Shown: one piece after another, positions 1 through 8,138 of the stretch
Numbering within the stretch: the stretch's first letter is position 1
Layout of the letters: every line of letters starts with the position of its first letter
Origin: Microbispora bryophytorum
Lineage (GTDB): Bacteria > Actinomycetota > Actinomycetes > Streptosporangiales > Streptosporangiaceae
Reading direction: 5' to 3'
Length of the DNA: 64,000 bases
Assembly (NCBI RefSeq): GCF_006874465.1
Contig: NZ_VIRL01000012.1
Coordinates: forward strand, 181,249-245,248
Notes under the pieces: generated by a model
The model's database searches: none
What the model was told of the DNA's origin: nothing
The model's input: the letters and a program-made list of their open reading frames with translations, nothing else
Translations under genes and position numbers: made by a program

Positions 1-553
1 CGCCGGTGGGGCCGAGCGGGACCGTCGCGGCCCCGGAGTACAGGTCGTCGAGCACGCCGGGGATCTGCACGCCCGTGGCGGTCAGCAGCGCGCCCGACGG
101 CCCGCGCTCGATCGCCACGACCTGGCCGCGCAGCGCGTCGCGGACGAGGCCGGCGTCGCGCGGGTCCACCGTCAGCGCGCCGTACGCCCCGCCGGGAGAC
201 GCGAGGTGCGGCCAGGCGGCCTTCTGGGCGTCGCTGAGCCGTCCGGGCCCGTCGGGGGCAGGCGTCAGGCGGATGAGACGGACGTCCCCGGTCAGGTCGC
301 CCCTGTCGTAGCCGATGTCACCCCGGGGCGAATAGGCCAGCGCGTACTGGTTCGCCGCGGTGACCGCGCCCTTCCAGGCGACGGTGTCGCGGTCGATCCA
401 CTGGGCCGTGGCCCTGGACAGGCCGGCGTCCGCTCCGGTGGCCGCGGGCTGCGGCGGCAGGTTTCCGTCCACACCTGACAGTTTCCACACATCGTGGCCG
501 GTCACGCCGGGATCTGACGGCCTTGTACGGTGAGCGGGGTGCCCTCGGGGCAC
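1..553 (-). CDS. Pullulanase-type alpha-1,6-glucosidase, N-terminal piece; runs off window start
   Basis: Starch/pullulan debranching enzyme of family GH13, normally secreted. The minus-strand frame reads VTGHDVWKLSGVDGNLPPQP, then ATAQWIDRDTVAWKG, then a block ending GVLDDLYSGAATVPLG. This is the characteristic N-terminal part of actinobacterial pullulanase-type glucosidases; the catalytic barrel would lie beyond position 1. In full-length relatives the first segment is the end of a starch-binding (PUD/CBM41-like) domain preceded by several hundred residues and a signal peptide. Here recognisable homology stops near position 525. The frame above it stays open but does not look coding, and no signal peptide is visible. 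A GTG at 553 is the only plausible nearby start and has no good ribosome binding site. I infer a 5'-truncated gene. The family assignment is firm; whether it is expressed is unknown. Confidence 0.7.
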   Translation of the reverse strand, partial: MPRGHPAHRTRPSDPGVTGHDVWKLSGVDGNLPPQPAATGADAGLSRATAQWIDRDTVAWKGAVTAANQYALAYSPRGDIGYDRGDLTGDVRLIRLTPAPDGPGRLSDAQKAAWPHLASPGGAYGALTVDPRDAGLVRDALRGQVVAIERGPSGALLTATGVQIPGVLDDLYSGAATVPLGPTG

Positions 554-584
554 GCCGGTGCGGCCGCCGGCCTCGCCGGCTCGT

Positions 585-620
585 GCAAGGCTTTGCCGCA
601 ACTTCCAGAAAGGTTGCCGC
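585..620. promoter_or_regulatory. Possible MalR/LacI-type operator cluster
   Basis: Between the pullulanase piece and the ACT-domain gene lie GCAA-GGCT-TTGC (585-596) and TTGC-C-GCAA (593-601), both inverted repeats. The heptamer TTGCCGC occurs at 593-599 and again at 614-620, 21 bp apart (two helical turns). Amylase and maltose promoters of actinomycetes commonly carry repeated TTGC/GCAA half-sites bound by LacI-family MalR/AglR proteins, and a LacI-family gene lies 4.6 kb away. The symmetry is seen directly; regulator identity is inferred. Confidence 0.4.
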
Positions 621-700
621 CATTTCGCGACCCACCGCCGTAACGGGCGCGAAACGTGTGTCCGACACTGTTGGTGTCGCACGAGAAGGAGGTGGTGGGG

Positions 701-1318
701 ATGCTGCTGCGGCTGCGGGTCTCGCTCCCCGACCGGCCCGGGGTGCTCGGCCAGGTGGCGCGCGCTTTCGGGGTGATGGGCGCGGACATCCTGCAGGTCA
801 CCGTGCTGGAGCGGCAGGCGGGCCGTGCGGTCGACGACTTCACCGTCTCCTGGTCGGGCGTCTTCGAGCCCGGCGAGCTGCGCGAGCGCATCGGCGTGGT
901 GCCCGGCACGCGGGTGGAGGCCGTGTGGCCGACGCGGGAGGCGCCCGGATCGACCCCCGACTACGACCTGCTCCGGCACGTCGCCGCCGACCCCGACCGG
1001 GCGTACGTCACCCTCGTCGACGCGGTGCCCGACCTGGTCAGCGCCGAGTGGGCGGTGGCGGTCGACTCGGCCGACGGCACGATCGTCCACGGAAGCTGGC
1101 AGGCCCCCGAGAGCGTGCCCGCGGCCGACCTCACCCCGCTGCGCGCCTCGGCGTTCGAGGAGGGCGGGCTGCACCTGACGAGCGTGCCGATGGACGGCGT
1201 CCACCTGGTGGTGGCGCGTTCCCAGGGGCCGGCGTTCCACCGGGCGGAGCTGGACAAGATCGTCCGCCTGGTGGGGATCGTCTCCGTGCTGGCCGGTGGC
1301 GTCAGCCGTACCGCGTGA
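701..1318 (+). CDS. ACT-domain protein, probable amino-acid-binding regulator
   Basis: A 205-residue soluble protein. Residues 1-70 form an ACT domain: LLRLRVSLPDRPGVLGQVAR followed by GADILQVTVLER is the usual beta-alpha-beta start with the DRPGVL ligand loop. ACT domains bind amino acids or other small ligands and control enzyme activity. The C-terminal half has no domain I recognise. The ATG at 701 is preceded by AAGGAGG at 687-693 with 7-nt spacing, a strong start signal. The gene is divergent from the pullulanase piece and convergent with the MsmK ATPase, with only 18 bp between the two stop codons. No enzyme partner is adjacent, so it may act as a free-standing sensor. Confidence 0.8.
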   Translation: MLLRLRVSLPDRPGVLGQVARAFGVMGADILQVTVLERQAGRAVDDFTVSWSGVFEPGELRERIGVVPGTRVEAVWPTREAPGSTPDYDLLRHVAADPDRAYVTLVDAVPDLVSAEWAVAVDSADGTIVHGSWQAPESVPAADLTPLRASAFEEGGLHLTSVPMDGVHLVVARSQGPAFHRAELDKIVRLVGIVSVLAGGVSRTA

Positions 1319-1336
1319 CCGTCCTGCCGGACCGGC

Positions 1337-2611
1337 CTACCGGCGCGGCGGGTCGATGCGGGTGCCGTCCATGGTGAACAGCATGAGCCGGGAGACGTCG
1401 ACGGCGACCCGGCCGGCGTCGCCCGCGCGCCATACGGGCCGGTTGCCGAGCCTGACGATCAGGTCCGCGCGGCGGTGCGTGCCCGACTGCGCGAGGGCCG
1501 GCTGCGGCTCCTCCTCCTCCGCGGGGGCCGAGCCGTTCAGCAGGCGGCGCATCATCGACCGCGCCTTGCCGCCGCCTCCGGTGCCGTTCAGCTGGCGGCG
1601 GTCCGGCGGTTCGGGCACGTTGACGGCCGGGATCCCGGCCTCCAGGTAGGCGAGCCACTCGTGACCGTGATACTCCAGCGTCCTGACCCGGCCGAAGAAC
1701 GTCGGGCCCTCCGTCCGCTCCGGCACCGGCACAAGCCCGTCGGGCCGGATCCCCACGATGATCTGCGTGCCGGTGTGCTGCGACACCGCGTACGCCCGTG
1801 GATCGGTCCAGGGCATGGTGATCTGATGAGGGCCGAAGTCCAGCATGATGAACTGGTTCTGCGGGGTGCGCACGGTCGCCGCGAGCAGGTTGAGCTGCTG
1901 GGAGTTCAGGAACGCGGCGGTGAACGCGGTCGCGGGGTCGTTGTAGACCTGCGCCGGGGTGCCGATGTCCTGCAGCACGCCCCGGTTCATGATGGCGATG
2001 CGGTCGGCCAGGGTGAGGGCCTCGACCTGGTCGTGCGTCACGTAGATGGTGGTGACGCCGAGGGCGCGCACCAGCGACGAGATCTCCATGCGCAGTTCGG
2101 TGCGCATGCCGGCGTCCAGGTTGGACAGCGGCTCGTCCATCAGGAACAGGGAGGGCTGGCGCACGATCGCGCGGCCCATCGCGACGCGCTGACGCTGGCC
2201 GCCGGACAGCGTGCCCGGCCGCCGGTCGAGCGTCTCGTCGATGTGCAGCGCGCGCGACAGCTCGACGACCCGCTGCTTGACCATCGTGGGGTCCGCCTTG
2301 GCGATCTCCAGCGGGAACGACAGGTTGCCGCGTACCGTCCGGTGGGGATACAGGGCGCCGTTCTGGAAGACCATCGCGACGTCCCGGTCCCGGGGCGCGA
2401 GGTTGTTGGCGAGCTGCCCGCCCAGCCACAGGTCGCCGGAGGTGATCTCCTCCAGGCCCGCGATCATGCGTAGCAGTGTGGACTTCCCGCAGCCCGACGG
2501 CCCGAGCAGGACGAGGAGTTCACCCTCTTCCGCGCGCAGGTTCATACGGTCAACCGCGAGGTACCCCCCCGGGTAAATCTTCGTCACGTTGTCGAGGACG
2601 ACGGTGCTCAT
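1337..2611 (-). CDS. Carbohydrate ABC importer ATPase, MsmK/UgpC type
   Basis: A 424-residue nucleotide-binding subunit of a CUT1 sugar importer. Seen: Walker A GPSGCGKST, Q-loop FQNGALYPH, signature LSGGQRQR, Walker B LFLMDEPLSNLD, H-loop VTHDQ, then a C-terminal regulatory (TOBE/OB) region. A basic, Gly-rich insert (GTGGGGKARSMMRRLL) sits inside that C-terminal part. The family usually has 370-400 residues, so the protein is slightly long. The ATG at 2611 is preceded by GGAGG about 11 nt upstream. It faces away from the malE/malG remnant. MsmK-type ATPases are often encoded apart from their permeases and shared by several importers; with the local importer broken, it probably serves systems elsewhere. 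Confidence 0.9.
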   Translation of the reverse strand: MSTVVLDNVTKIYPGGYLAVDRMNLRAEEGELLVLLGPSGCGKSTLLRMIAGLEEITSGDLWLGGQLANNLAPRDRDVAMVFQNGALYPHRTVRGNLSFPLEIAKADPTMVKQRVVELSRALHIDETLDRRPGTLSGGQRQRVAMGRAIVRQPSLFLMDEPLSNLDAGMRTELRMEISSLVRALGVTTIYVTHDQVEALTLADRIAIMNRGVLQDIGTPAQVYNDPATAFTAAFLNSQQLNLLAATVRTPQNQFIMLDFGPHQITMPWTDPRAYAVSQHTGTQIIVGIRPDGLVPVPERTEGPTFFGRVRTLEYHGHEWLAYLEAGIPAVNVPEPPDRRQLNGTGGGGKARSMMRRLLNGSAPAEEEEPQPALAQSGTHRRADLIVRLGNRPVWRAGDAGRVAVDVSRLMLFTMDGTRIDPPRR

Positions 2612-2803
2612 GCGCGCTCGTTCCTCCCGGGCAGGCACGCCCGGATCCCCAGCCTTCGGTGTGAATGATGAGGTAGTACATCGCGTCGTAGGCACTCGTG
2701 TCCATACGTGTCGTGAAAGATCCGGCATCTACGTGCAACTTCTCGTTACTGGGAACTTTCCCCTTGCTAAAGGCGGCTGTCAGGGTCGCGCCATGACCTC
2801 CCC

Positions 2804-2822
2804 ACGCCCCTTTCTGGGGCGT
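2804..2822. other. Short stem-loop/inverted repeat ACGCCCC-N5-GGGGCGT
   Basis: A perfect 7-bp stem with loop TTTCT in the 314-bp gap between the msmK-type gene and the malE remnant. There is no T tract. It could be a weak terminator, an mRNA structure or a protein-binding palindrome; sequence alone cannot decide. Confidence 0.35.
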
Positions 2823-2840
2823 CAAATGTAACGAAATTAC

Positions 2841-2864
2841 GGAAAGTTTCTGAAAGGCCTTTCA
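2841..2864. promoter_or_regulatory. Probable sugar-responsive operator upstream of the malE remnant
   Basis: GGAAAGTTTC (2841-2850) is followed directly by TGAAAGGCCTTTCA (2851-2864), a perfect 14-bp palindrome. GAAAG/CTTTC half-sites are typical of LacI-family maltose/alpha-glucoside operators in actinomycetes, and the site is about 60 bp before the malE start. The LacI-family gene at 5242 is the obvious candidate regulator. The promoter-proximal signal survives although the gene behind it is damaged. Confidence 0.55.
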
Positions 2865-2925
2865 TCCCGTTCGCACCCCTGTTACGTTCCGCTCAAATCC
2901 CCCCTGAGCAAGGAGTGCGACGCTG

Positions 2926-3609
2926 ATGAGGCGACTCCTCACGTCCGCGGCGGTGGCCGCGGCGCTCGCGGACTTCGCGGCCGAACACCCGAGGATCAAG
3001 GTCGGCGATGTCAACGTGCCGTTCGCCTGGCTCGGCTGTCTCGCGCCGTTCGGCGGCACGTACAACGGCAGGTCATACGGCGTGCCGCAGGTGACGCACA
3101 CCTTCGGGCTCCTGTACAACAAGGAACTACTGAAGAAAGCGGGCTACGACGAGCCTCCGGCGACGATGGCCGACCTCAAGAAGGCGGCGCTCGACGTCAG
3201 GTCGAAGACCGGAGCGGGCGGCCTCGCCCTGAACGTGGACGCCTACTTCCTGCTTCCGTTCATCTGTGGCGAGGGCGGCGACTTCGTCGACGTCCGGAAC
3301 AAGAAGATCACGATTTCGTCTCCGCAGGCACTGGCGGGGGTGAAGATCGTCGAGGATCTGATCACGTCGGGCGCCGCCGTCAAGCCGGCGCTGCAGGACA
3401 GCTACACGAACGCCGAGACGGCGTTCATGACGGGCGACGACACGTACACGCTCGAGGTCGGCCTGAGCCGGTTCGTCGGCCGGCACAAGGCGGAGTGGGG
3501 CCTGCTCACGGCCTCGTCGGTGCTGATCGCCATCCCGGCGGCCGCCGTCTTCCTGCTCGTCCGGCGCCACCTCGTCACCGGTCTGACGGCCGGCGCGACG
3601 AAGGCGTGA
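2926..3609 (+). pseudogene. Fused remnant of malE (binding protein) and malG (permease C-terminus)
   Basis: An open frame of 227 residues that cannot be a normal protein. Residues 1-14 (MRRLLTSAAVAAAL) match the start of a lipoprotein signal peptide but run straight into ADFAAEHPRIKV, so the lipobox and mature N-terminus are gone. Residues 45-167 (GTYNGRSYGVPQV, LYNKELLKKAGYDEPP, a central block) are typical of maltose/sugar-binding proteins. From about residue 169 the sequence changes to TYTLEVGLSRFVG, a transmembrane stretch, and VTGLTAGATKA, the recognisable C-terminus of a MalG permease. The rest of malE, all of malF and most of malG are missing. I infer several in-frame deletions in an ancestral malEFG operon, or an assembly collapse. 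It lies 26 bp upstream of the alpha-glucosidase gene, as in intact loci. Confidence 0.75.
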
Positions 3610-3635
3610 CCTCATATGAGAATCGGGGGATCCCA

Positions 3636-5249
3636 ATGACCGAACTCGCCGTCCAGCCGTCCGCGGTCACGACCAGGTGGTGGCGCGACGCGGTGATCTA
3701 CCAGGTGTACGTCCGCAGCTTCGCGGACGGCAACGGCGACGGGATCGGCGACCTGCTCGGCGTGCGCAGCCGCCTGCGGTACCTGGCCGACCTGGGCGTG
3801 GACGCGATCTGGCTGACGCCGTTCTACCCCTCGCCGATGGCCGACTTCGGATACGACGTGGCCGACTACCGCGACGTCGATCCGCTCTTCGGCTCGCTGG
3901 CGGACGCCCAGGCGCTGATCGCGGACGCCCACCGGCTGGGCCTGCGGGTCATCGTGGACGTGGTGCCCAACCACACCTCCGACCGCCACCCCTGGTTCGA
4001 GGCGGCGCTGCGGGCCGGGCCGGACGGCCCCGCGCGGGAGCGCTACGTCTTCCGGGAGGGCAAGGGCGCGGCGGGCGAGCTGCCGCCCAACGACTGGGAG
4101 TCGATCTTCGGCGGGCCCGCCTGGACCCGGGTCGAGGACGGCCAGTGGTACCTGCACCTGTTCGCGAGCGAGCAGCCGGACCTCAATTGGGAGCACCCGG
4201 AGGTGCACGAGGAGTTCGCCGACGTGCTGCGGTTCTGGCTCGACCTCGGCGTGGACGGCTTCCGGATCGACGTGGCGCACGGCATGGTCAAGGCGCCGGG
4301 CCTGCCCGACGTCGGGGCCTCGGGCCAGGCCGAGATGATCGGCGCGCAGGTCGTGCCGTTCTTCGACCAGGACGGCGTGCACGAGATCCACCGGACGTGG
4401 CGCCGCATCCTCGACTCCTACGAGGGCGAGCGGATCGGGGTGGCCGAGGCGTGGGCGCCCTCGCCCGAGCGGCTGGCCAACTACGTCCGCCCCGACGAGC
4501 TGCACCAGGCGTTCAACTTCCACTTCCTCAAGACGCCCTGGGACGCGGCGCGCTTCCGGGAGGTCATCGACGAGTCGGTGCGCACGTCGGCGCTGGTGGG
4601 CGCGCCCCCGACCTGGGTGCTGTCCAACCACGACGTCAAGCGGCACGTCACCCGCTACGGCGGCGGCGAGCGGGGCCTGCGCAGGGCGCGGGCGGCGGCG
4701 CTGCTCATGCTGGCGCTGCCCGGTTCGGCCTACGTCTACCAGGGCGAGGAGCTGGGGCTGCCCGAGGTGCTCGACCTGCCCGAGCGGTACCTGCAGGACC
4801 CGCAGCGGCTGCGCGACCCCGACAGCGGGCGCGACGGCTGCCGGGTGCCGCTCCCGTGGACCGTCGCGGGCGAGCCGCCGTACGGCTTCGCCCCGCCGGG
4901 AATCTACGAGAGCTGGCTGCCGATGCCGGCCGACTGGCGCGACCTGTCGGTGGAGGCCCAGCTGCGGGACGGCGCGTCGATGCTCAGCCTCTACCGGACC
5001 GCCCTCACCCTGAGGCGGGAGCGCCCGGAGCTGGGCGACGGCACCCTGACCTGGACCGGCAGCCCGGCCGGGACGCTCGCGTTCCGCCGCGGCGACGCGT
5101 TCGTCTGCGTGCTCAACATGACGCCCGAGTGGGTGGAGATGGAGATGCCGGGCGACCTGCTGCTGGCCAGCGGAGGACCGGAAACCGCCGGCGACGTCGT
5201 CCGCCTCGCTCCCGATTCCGCCACCTGGTGGTCCGCGAGAGATGTCTAA
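3636..5249 (+). CDS. aglA: Alpha-glucosidase (oligo-1,6/maltose type, GH13)
   Basis: A 537-residue cytoplasmic enzyme hydrolysing maltose and short alpha-glucosides to glucose. Seen: WWRDAVIYQVYVRSF and GDGIGDLLG at the start, DVVPNHTS (region I), DGFRIDVAHG with the nucleophile Asp (region II), VAEAWAP with the acid/base Glu (region III), and LSNHDVKRH with the transition-state Asp (region IV). Length is normal and there is no signal peptide. The ATG at 3636 has GGGGA 5 nt upstream; longer in-frame starts would run into the malG remnant. The stop overlaps the LacI gene, so the two are co-transcribed. The glucose produced would feed the glucokinase/Entner-Doudoroff operon that follows. Confidence 0.93.
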   Translation: MTELAVQPSAVTTRWWRDAVIYQVYVRSFADGNGDGIGDLLGVRSRLRYLADLGVDAIWLTPFYPSPMADFGYDVADYRDVDPLFGSLADAQALIADAHRLGLRVIVDVVPNHTSDRHPWFEAALRAGPDGPARERYVFREGKGAAGELPPNDWESIFGGPAWTRVEDGQWYLHLFASEQPDLNWEHPEVHEEFADVLRFWLDLGVDGFRIDVAHGMVKAPGLPDVGASGQAEMIGAQVVPFFDQDGVHEIHRTWRRILDSYEGERIGVAEAWAPSPERLANYVRPDELHQAFNFHFLKTPWDAARFREVIDESVRTSALVGAPPTWVLSNHDVKRHVTRYGGGERGLRRARAAALLMLALPGSAYVYQGEELGLPEVLDLPERYLQDPQRLRDPDSGRDGCRVPLPWTVAGEPPYGFAPPGIYESWLPMPADWRDLSVEAQLRDGASMLSLYRTALTLRRERPELGDGTLTWTGSPAGTLAFRRGDAFVCVLNMTPEWVEMEMPGDLLLASGGPETAGDVVRLAPDSATWWSARDV

Positions 5250-6282
5250 AGTGACGCTCATGAACAACACACGGCTCGCCGACATCGCCGCCCAGGCCGG
5301 AGTCAGCGAGGCGACGGTGAGCCGTGTGCTCAACGGCAAGGCGGGGGTCTCCCCGGCCACCCGCCAGGCGGTGCTGACCGCCCTCGACCTGATGGGCTAC
5401 GAGCGGCCCCAGCGGCTGCGCCGGCGCAGCAACGGCCTGATCGGCCTGGTGATCCCGGAGCTCGGCAATCCGATCTTCCCGGCGTTCGCGCAGGCGATGG
5501 AGAAGTCGCTGGTCCAGCACGGCTACACGCCGATCCTGTGCACGCAGGAGCCCGGCGGCGCCCCCGAGGACGAGTTCACCGAGATGCTCCTCGACCGGGG
5601 AGTGTCCGGCATCGTCTTCGTCTCCGGTCTGCACGCCGACACCACCGCGCGGATGGACCGTTACACCCGGCTCACCGACCGGGGGCTGCCGATCGTGCTG
5701 GTCGACGGCTACAACGAGGCCGTCCCGGTGCCGTTCATCTCGCCCGACGACCGGCTCGCCGCCCGCCTGGCCGTGCGGCACCTGGTGGACCTCGGGCACG
5801 AGCGCATCGGCCTCGCGCTGGGGCAGCGGCGCTTCGTCCCGGTAATCCGCAAGATCGAGGGCTTCCGTCAGGCGATGGCGCAGCTGCTCGGCCCGGCCGA
5901 CGTCGACGACCTCATCCAGCACTCGCTGTTCTCCGTCGAGGGCGGGCAGGCCGCCGCCGCGGCACTGCTCGACCGCGGCTGCACCGGGATCTTCTGCGCG
6001 AGCGACATCATGGCGCTCGGCGCGATCCGCGCCGCCCGCGAGCGCGGGCTGTCGGTGCCCGGGGACGTGTCGGTCGTGGGGTTCGACGACTCGCCGCTGA
6101 TGGCGTTCACCGACCCGCCGCTGACGACCGTGCGCAAGCCGATCGGCGCGATGGCGGCCGCCGCCGTCGAGACCCTGCTCGAGGAGATCGGCGGCACTCC
6201 CGCCAAGCACGTCGAGCTGGTCTACCGGCCCGAGCTCGTGGTGCGCGGCTCCACCGGCTCGGGCCCGCTGGTCAACCGCTGA
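5242..6282 (+). CDS. LacI-family repressor, probably of the maltose/alpha-glucoside genes
   Basis: A 346-residue DNA-binding regulator. The N-terminal helix-turn-helix and hinge read RLADIAAQAGVSEATVSRVL and NGKAGVSPATR. They are followed by a periplasmic-binding-protein-like sensor domain with GLIGLVIPELGNPIFP, the dimer motif ASDIMALGAIRA and VVGFDDSPLM. The first ATG (5242) overlaps the stop region of the alpha-glucosidase gene by 8 bp; ATG at 5260 is an alternative start. Synteny and class suggest a MalR/AglR-type repressor that releases DNA when an alpha-glucoside binds. Candidate operators are at 2841-2864 and 585-620. A strong terminator-like hairpin follows the stop codon. Confidence 0.9.
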   Translation: MSKVTLMNNTRLADIAAQAGVSEATVSRVLNGKAGVSPATRQAVLTALDLMGYERPQRLRRRSNGLIGLVIPELGNPIFPAFAQAMEKSLVQHGYTPILCTQEPGGAPEDEFTEMLLDRGVSGIVFVSGLHADTTARMDRYTRLTDRGLPIVLVDGYNEAVPVPFISPDDRLAARLAVRHLVDLGHERIGLALGQRRFVPVIRKIEGFRQAMAQLLGPADVDDLIQHSLFSVEGGQAAAAALLDRGCTGIFCASDIMALGAIRAARERGLSVPGDVSVVGFDDSPLMAFTDPPLTTVRKPIGAMAAAAVETLLEEIGGTPAKHVELVYRPELVVRGSTGSGPLVNR

Positions 6283-6288
6283 GACGAC

Positions 6289-6328
6289 GCCGGGCCCGCC
6301 ACCGCGGGTGAGCGGTCGCGGGCCCGGC
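6289..6328. terminator. Hairpin terminator between lacI-type gene and eda
   Basis: GCCGGGCCCGC (6289-6299) pairs perfectly with GCGGGCCCGGC (6318-6328): an 11-bp GC stem with an 18-nt loop, starting 7 bp after the LacI stop. It lies between convergent genes and could terminate both. There is no U tract, as is common in actinomycete hairpin terminators. Confidence 0.65.
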
Positions 6329-6451
6329 ACCCATGGACGTTCCCGGGTCGCGGGCACGAGCATGGCCACCGGCTCCGCCGAGGGAGGAAGGACGGACCGG
6401 CGAGCTGGGAGAACTCAGGGCGCGCCTACGGGCGCGGCGCGAGGGGAGCGC

Positions 6452-7069
6452 CTATGGACGCAGCGCGGCGGCCTCGGCCGCGAGTTTCTCGATCCTGGCG
6501 AAGTCGCCCGCCGTCACCAGGCTGCGCGGCGTGAGCCAGCTTCCGCCGACGCTGCCGACGTTGGGCAGGGCGAGGTAGGCCGGCGCGGTCGACGGGGTGA
6601 TCCCGCCCGTGGGGCAGAACCGCACGTCGGGCAGCGGGCCGCTCAGCGACTTCAGGTACGCGACGCCGCCGGCCGGCTCGGCCGGGAAGAACTTGAGCTC
6701 GCGCACCCCGCGCTCGGCCAGCGTCATGGCCTCGGTGGCCGTGGCGACGCCCGGCAGGAACGGCACACCCCCGGCGATCATGGCCGCGAGCAGGCCCGGC
6801 GTGGTGCCGGGGGAGACGAGGAAACGGGCGCCCGCCTCGGTGGCGGCCTCCACGTCGCCGGGCGAGCGCACGGTGCCCGCGCCGACCACGGCCTCCGGCA
6901 CCTCGGCGGCGATCCGCCGGATCGCGTCGAGGGCGACCGGAGTGCGCAGCGTGACCTCGATGACCGGCAGCCCGCCCGCCACCAGGGCCCGGGCGAGGGG
7001 GACGGCGCTTTCGGCGTCGTCGAGGACGACCACCGGGATGACCGGCGCGAGGTCGAGAAGGTTGCTCAT
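6452..7069 (-). CDS. eda: 2-dehydro-3-deoxyphosphogluconate (KDPG) aldolase
   Basis: A 205-residue class I aldolase splitting KDPG into pyruvate and glyceraldehyde 3-phosphate, the last Entner-Doudoroff step. Seen: VIPVVVLDD at the N-terminus, IEVTLRTP containing the catalytic Glu, [13 protein letters not shown], the Schiff-base Lys in ELKFFPAE, and [12 protein letters not shown] for phosphate binding. Length is normal. The ATG at 7069 is preceded by GGAGG with 7-nt spacing. It is the last gene of edd-glk-eda, 79 bp after glk. That gap contains the CCCCG-type short stem near 7090, so eda may also be separately controlled. Confidence 0.94.
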   Translation of the reverse strand: MSNLLDLAPVIPVVVLDDAESAVPLARALVAGGLPVIEVTLRTPVALDAIRRIAAEVPEAVVGAGTVRSPGDVEAATEAGARFLVSPGTTPGLLAAMIAGGVPFLPGVATATEAMTLAERGVRELKFFPAEPAGGVAYLKSLSGPLPDVRFCPTGGITPSTAPAYLALPNVGSVGGSWLTPRSLVTAGDFARIEKLAAEAAALRP

Positions 7070-7148
7070 CAGTTACCTCCGAAGAGATCCCCGCCTTTGG
7101 CCGGGGGAGGAATAGGTACCCTGCGGGCAGGGCAGGCATGGGCGGATG

Positions 7149-8138
7149 TCACGCCAGCTCCACATCGGGGTTTCGCTGGGCGAGCCAGGCGGCCGCGCCC
7201 GTCAGCGCGGGCTGCTCGGCGGTGATCAGAACGGTGGCGATCCCGGCGGCGTACTCCGTCAGCGCCGGCGCGGTCGTCTCGAAGCGGGCCCGGAACGCGC
7301 TGCCGGGGATCCGCGAGATCAGGCGGGGAAGCACGCCGCCACCCAGGTACACTCCGCCCCGCGCGCCGAGGGTGAGCGCCACGCCGCCGGCGAAACCGCC
7401 GAGCAGGGCGAGGAAGACCTCCACGGTCTCCACGCACAGCGGGTCGTCCGAGGAGGTGATCTGTGCCGCCGTCATCTGGGCCGCCGTCAGCCCGCTCGTC
7501 GTGCGGGCCTCGGCCGTGACGCCCCGCACGAGCGCGAGCCCGCGGTGCAGGCGCGGCAGCCCCGTGCCCGACAGCAGGTGCTCGGCGTCCACGTACGGCA
7601 TGCCGTCGGCGTGCAGCGCCCGGACGATCTCCATCTCCAGGTCCGTGACGACGGGAACCGCCACGTGCCCGCCCTCGCCGGGCACCGGCTGCCAGCCCTC
7701 CCGTACGGGCACGAGACCGGCCACTCCGAGACCCGTGCCGGGTCCGAGCACGGCCTTCGTCAGGCCGGCGGCCGGCGGCGGCCCGCCGAGCGGCACGAGA
7801 TCGTCCCCCGCCAGATGCGGCAGCGAGATCGCCAGCGCCTCGAAGTCGTTGAGCAGCACCGTTCGCGGGATGCCGAGTTCCTTCACCGACCCCGACCACC
7901 CCGCGTTCGTCAGCCGGTACCGGTCGTCTTCGACCGGACCGGCGATCGCCAGGCACGCGGCCCCCGGCCGAACTCCGCCCGCATGGTCTGCGAGATAGGC
8001 GGCTACGGCATCGGCAAGGCCGAGATGCTGGGAAACGTCGAGTACGGCTACCGCCTCCGGCTGCCCTCCGGGTCGGGTCACCAAACCGAACCTGGCGTTG
8101 GTTCCGCCGATGTCCGCGACCAGCCAGGGAAGGCTCAC
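7149..8138 (-). CDS. glk: Glucokinase, Glk (non-ROK) type
   Basis: A 329-residue ATP-dependent glucose kinase. Seen: [16 protein letters not shown] (phosphate-1 motif), [20 protein letters not shown] with the catalytic Asp, [23 protein letters not shown], and [12 protein letters not shown] (adenosine motif). This is the Glk-type sequence more familiar from proteobacteria, not the ROK-type GlkA that dominates in actinomycetes. The GTG start at 8138 overlaps the edd stop in a GTGA arrangement, indicating translational coupling. It turns free glucose, for example from the nearby alpha-glucosidase, into glucose 6-phosphate for the pathway. Confidence 0.93.
   Translation of the reverse strand: MSLPWLVADIGGTNARFGLVTRPGGQPEAVAVLDVSQHLGLADAVAAYLADHAGGVRPGAACLAIAGPVEDDRYRLTNAGWSGSVKELGIPRTVLLNDFEALAISLPHLAGDDLVPLGGPPPAAGLTKAVLGPGTGLGVAGLVPVREGWQPVPGEGGHVAVPVVTDLEMEIVRALHADGMPYVDAEHLLSGTGLPRLHRGLALVRGVTAEARTTSGLTAAQMTAAQITSSDDPLCVETVEVFLALLGGFAGGVALTLGARGGVYLGGGVLPRLISRIPGSAFRARFETTAPALTEYAAGIATVLITAEQPALTGAAAWLAQRNPDVELA

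Noticed and set aside
3611..3620. Perfect palindrome CTCATATGAG before the alpha-glucosidase gene
   Set aside because: Only 10 bp and immediately before the ribosome binding site, with no second copy or similarity to the GAAAG-type operator. Could be chance.
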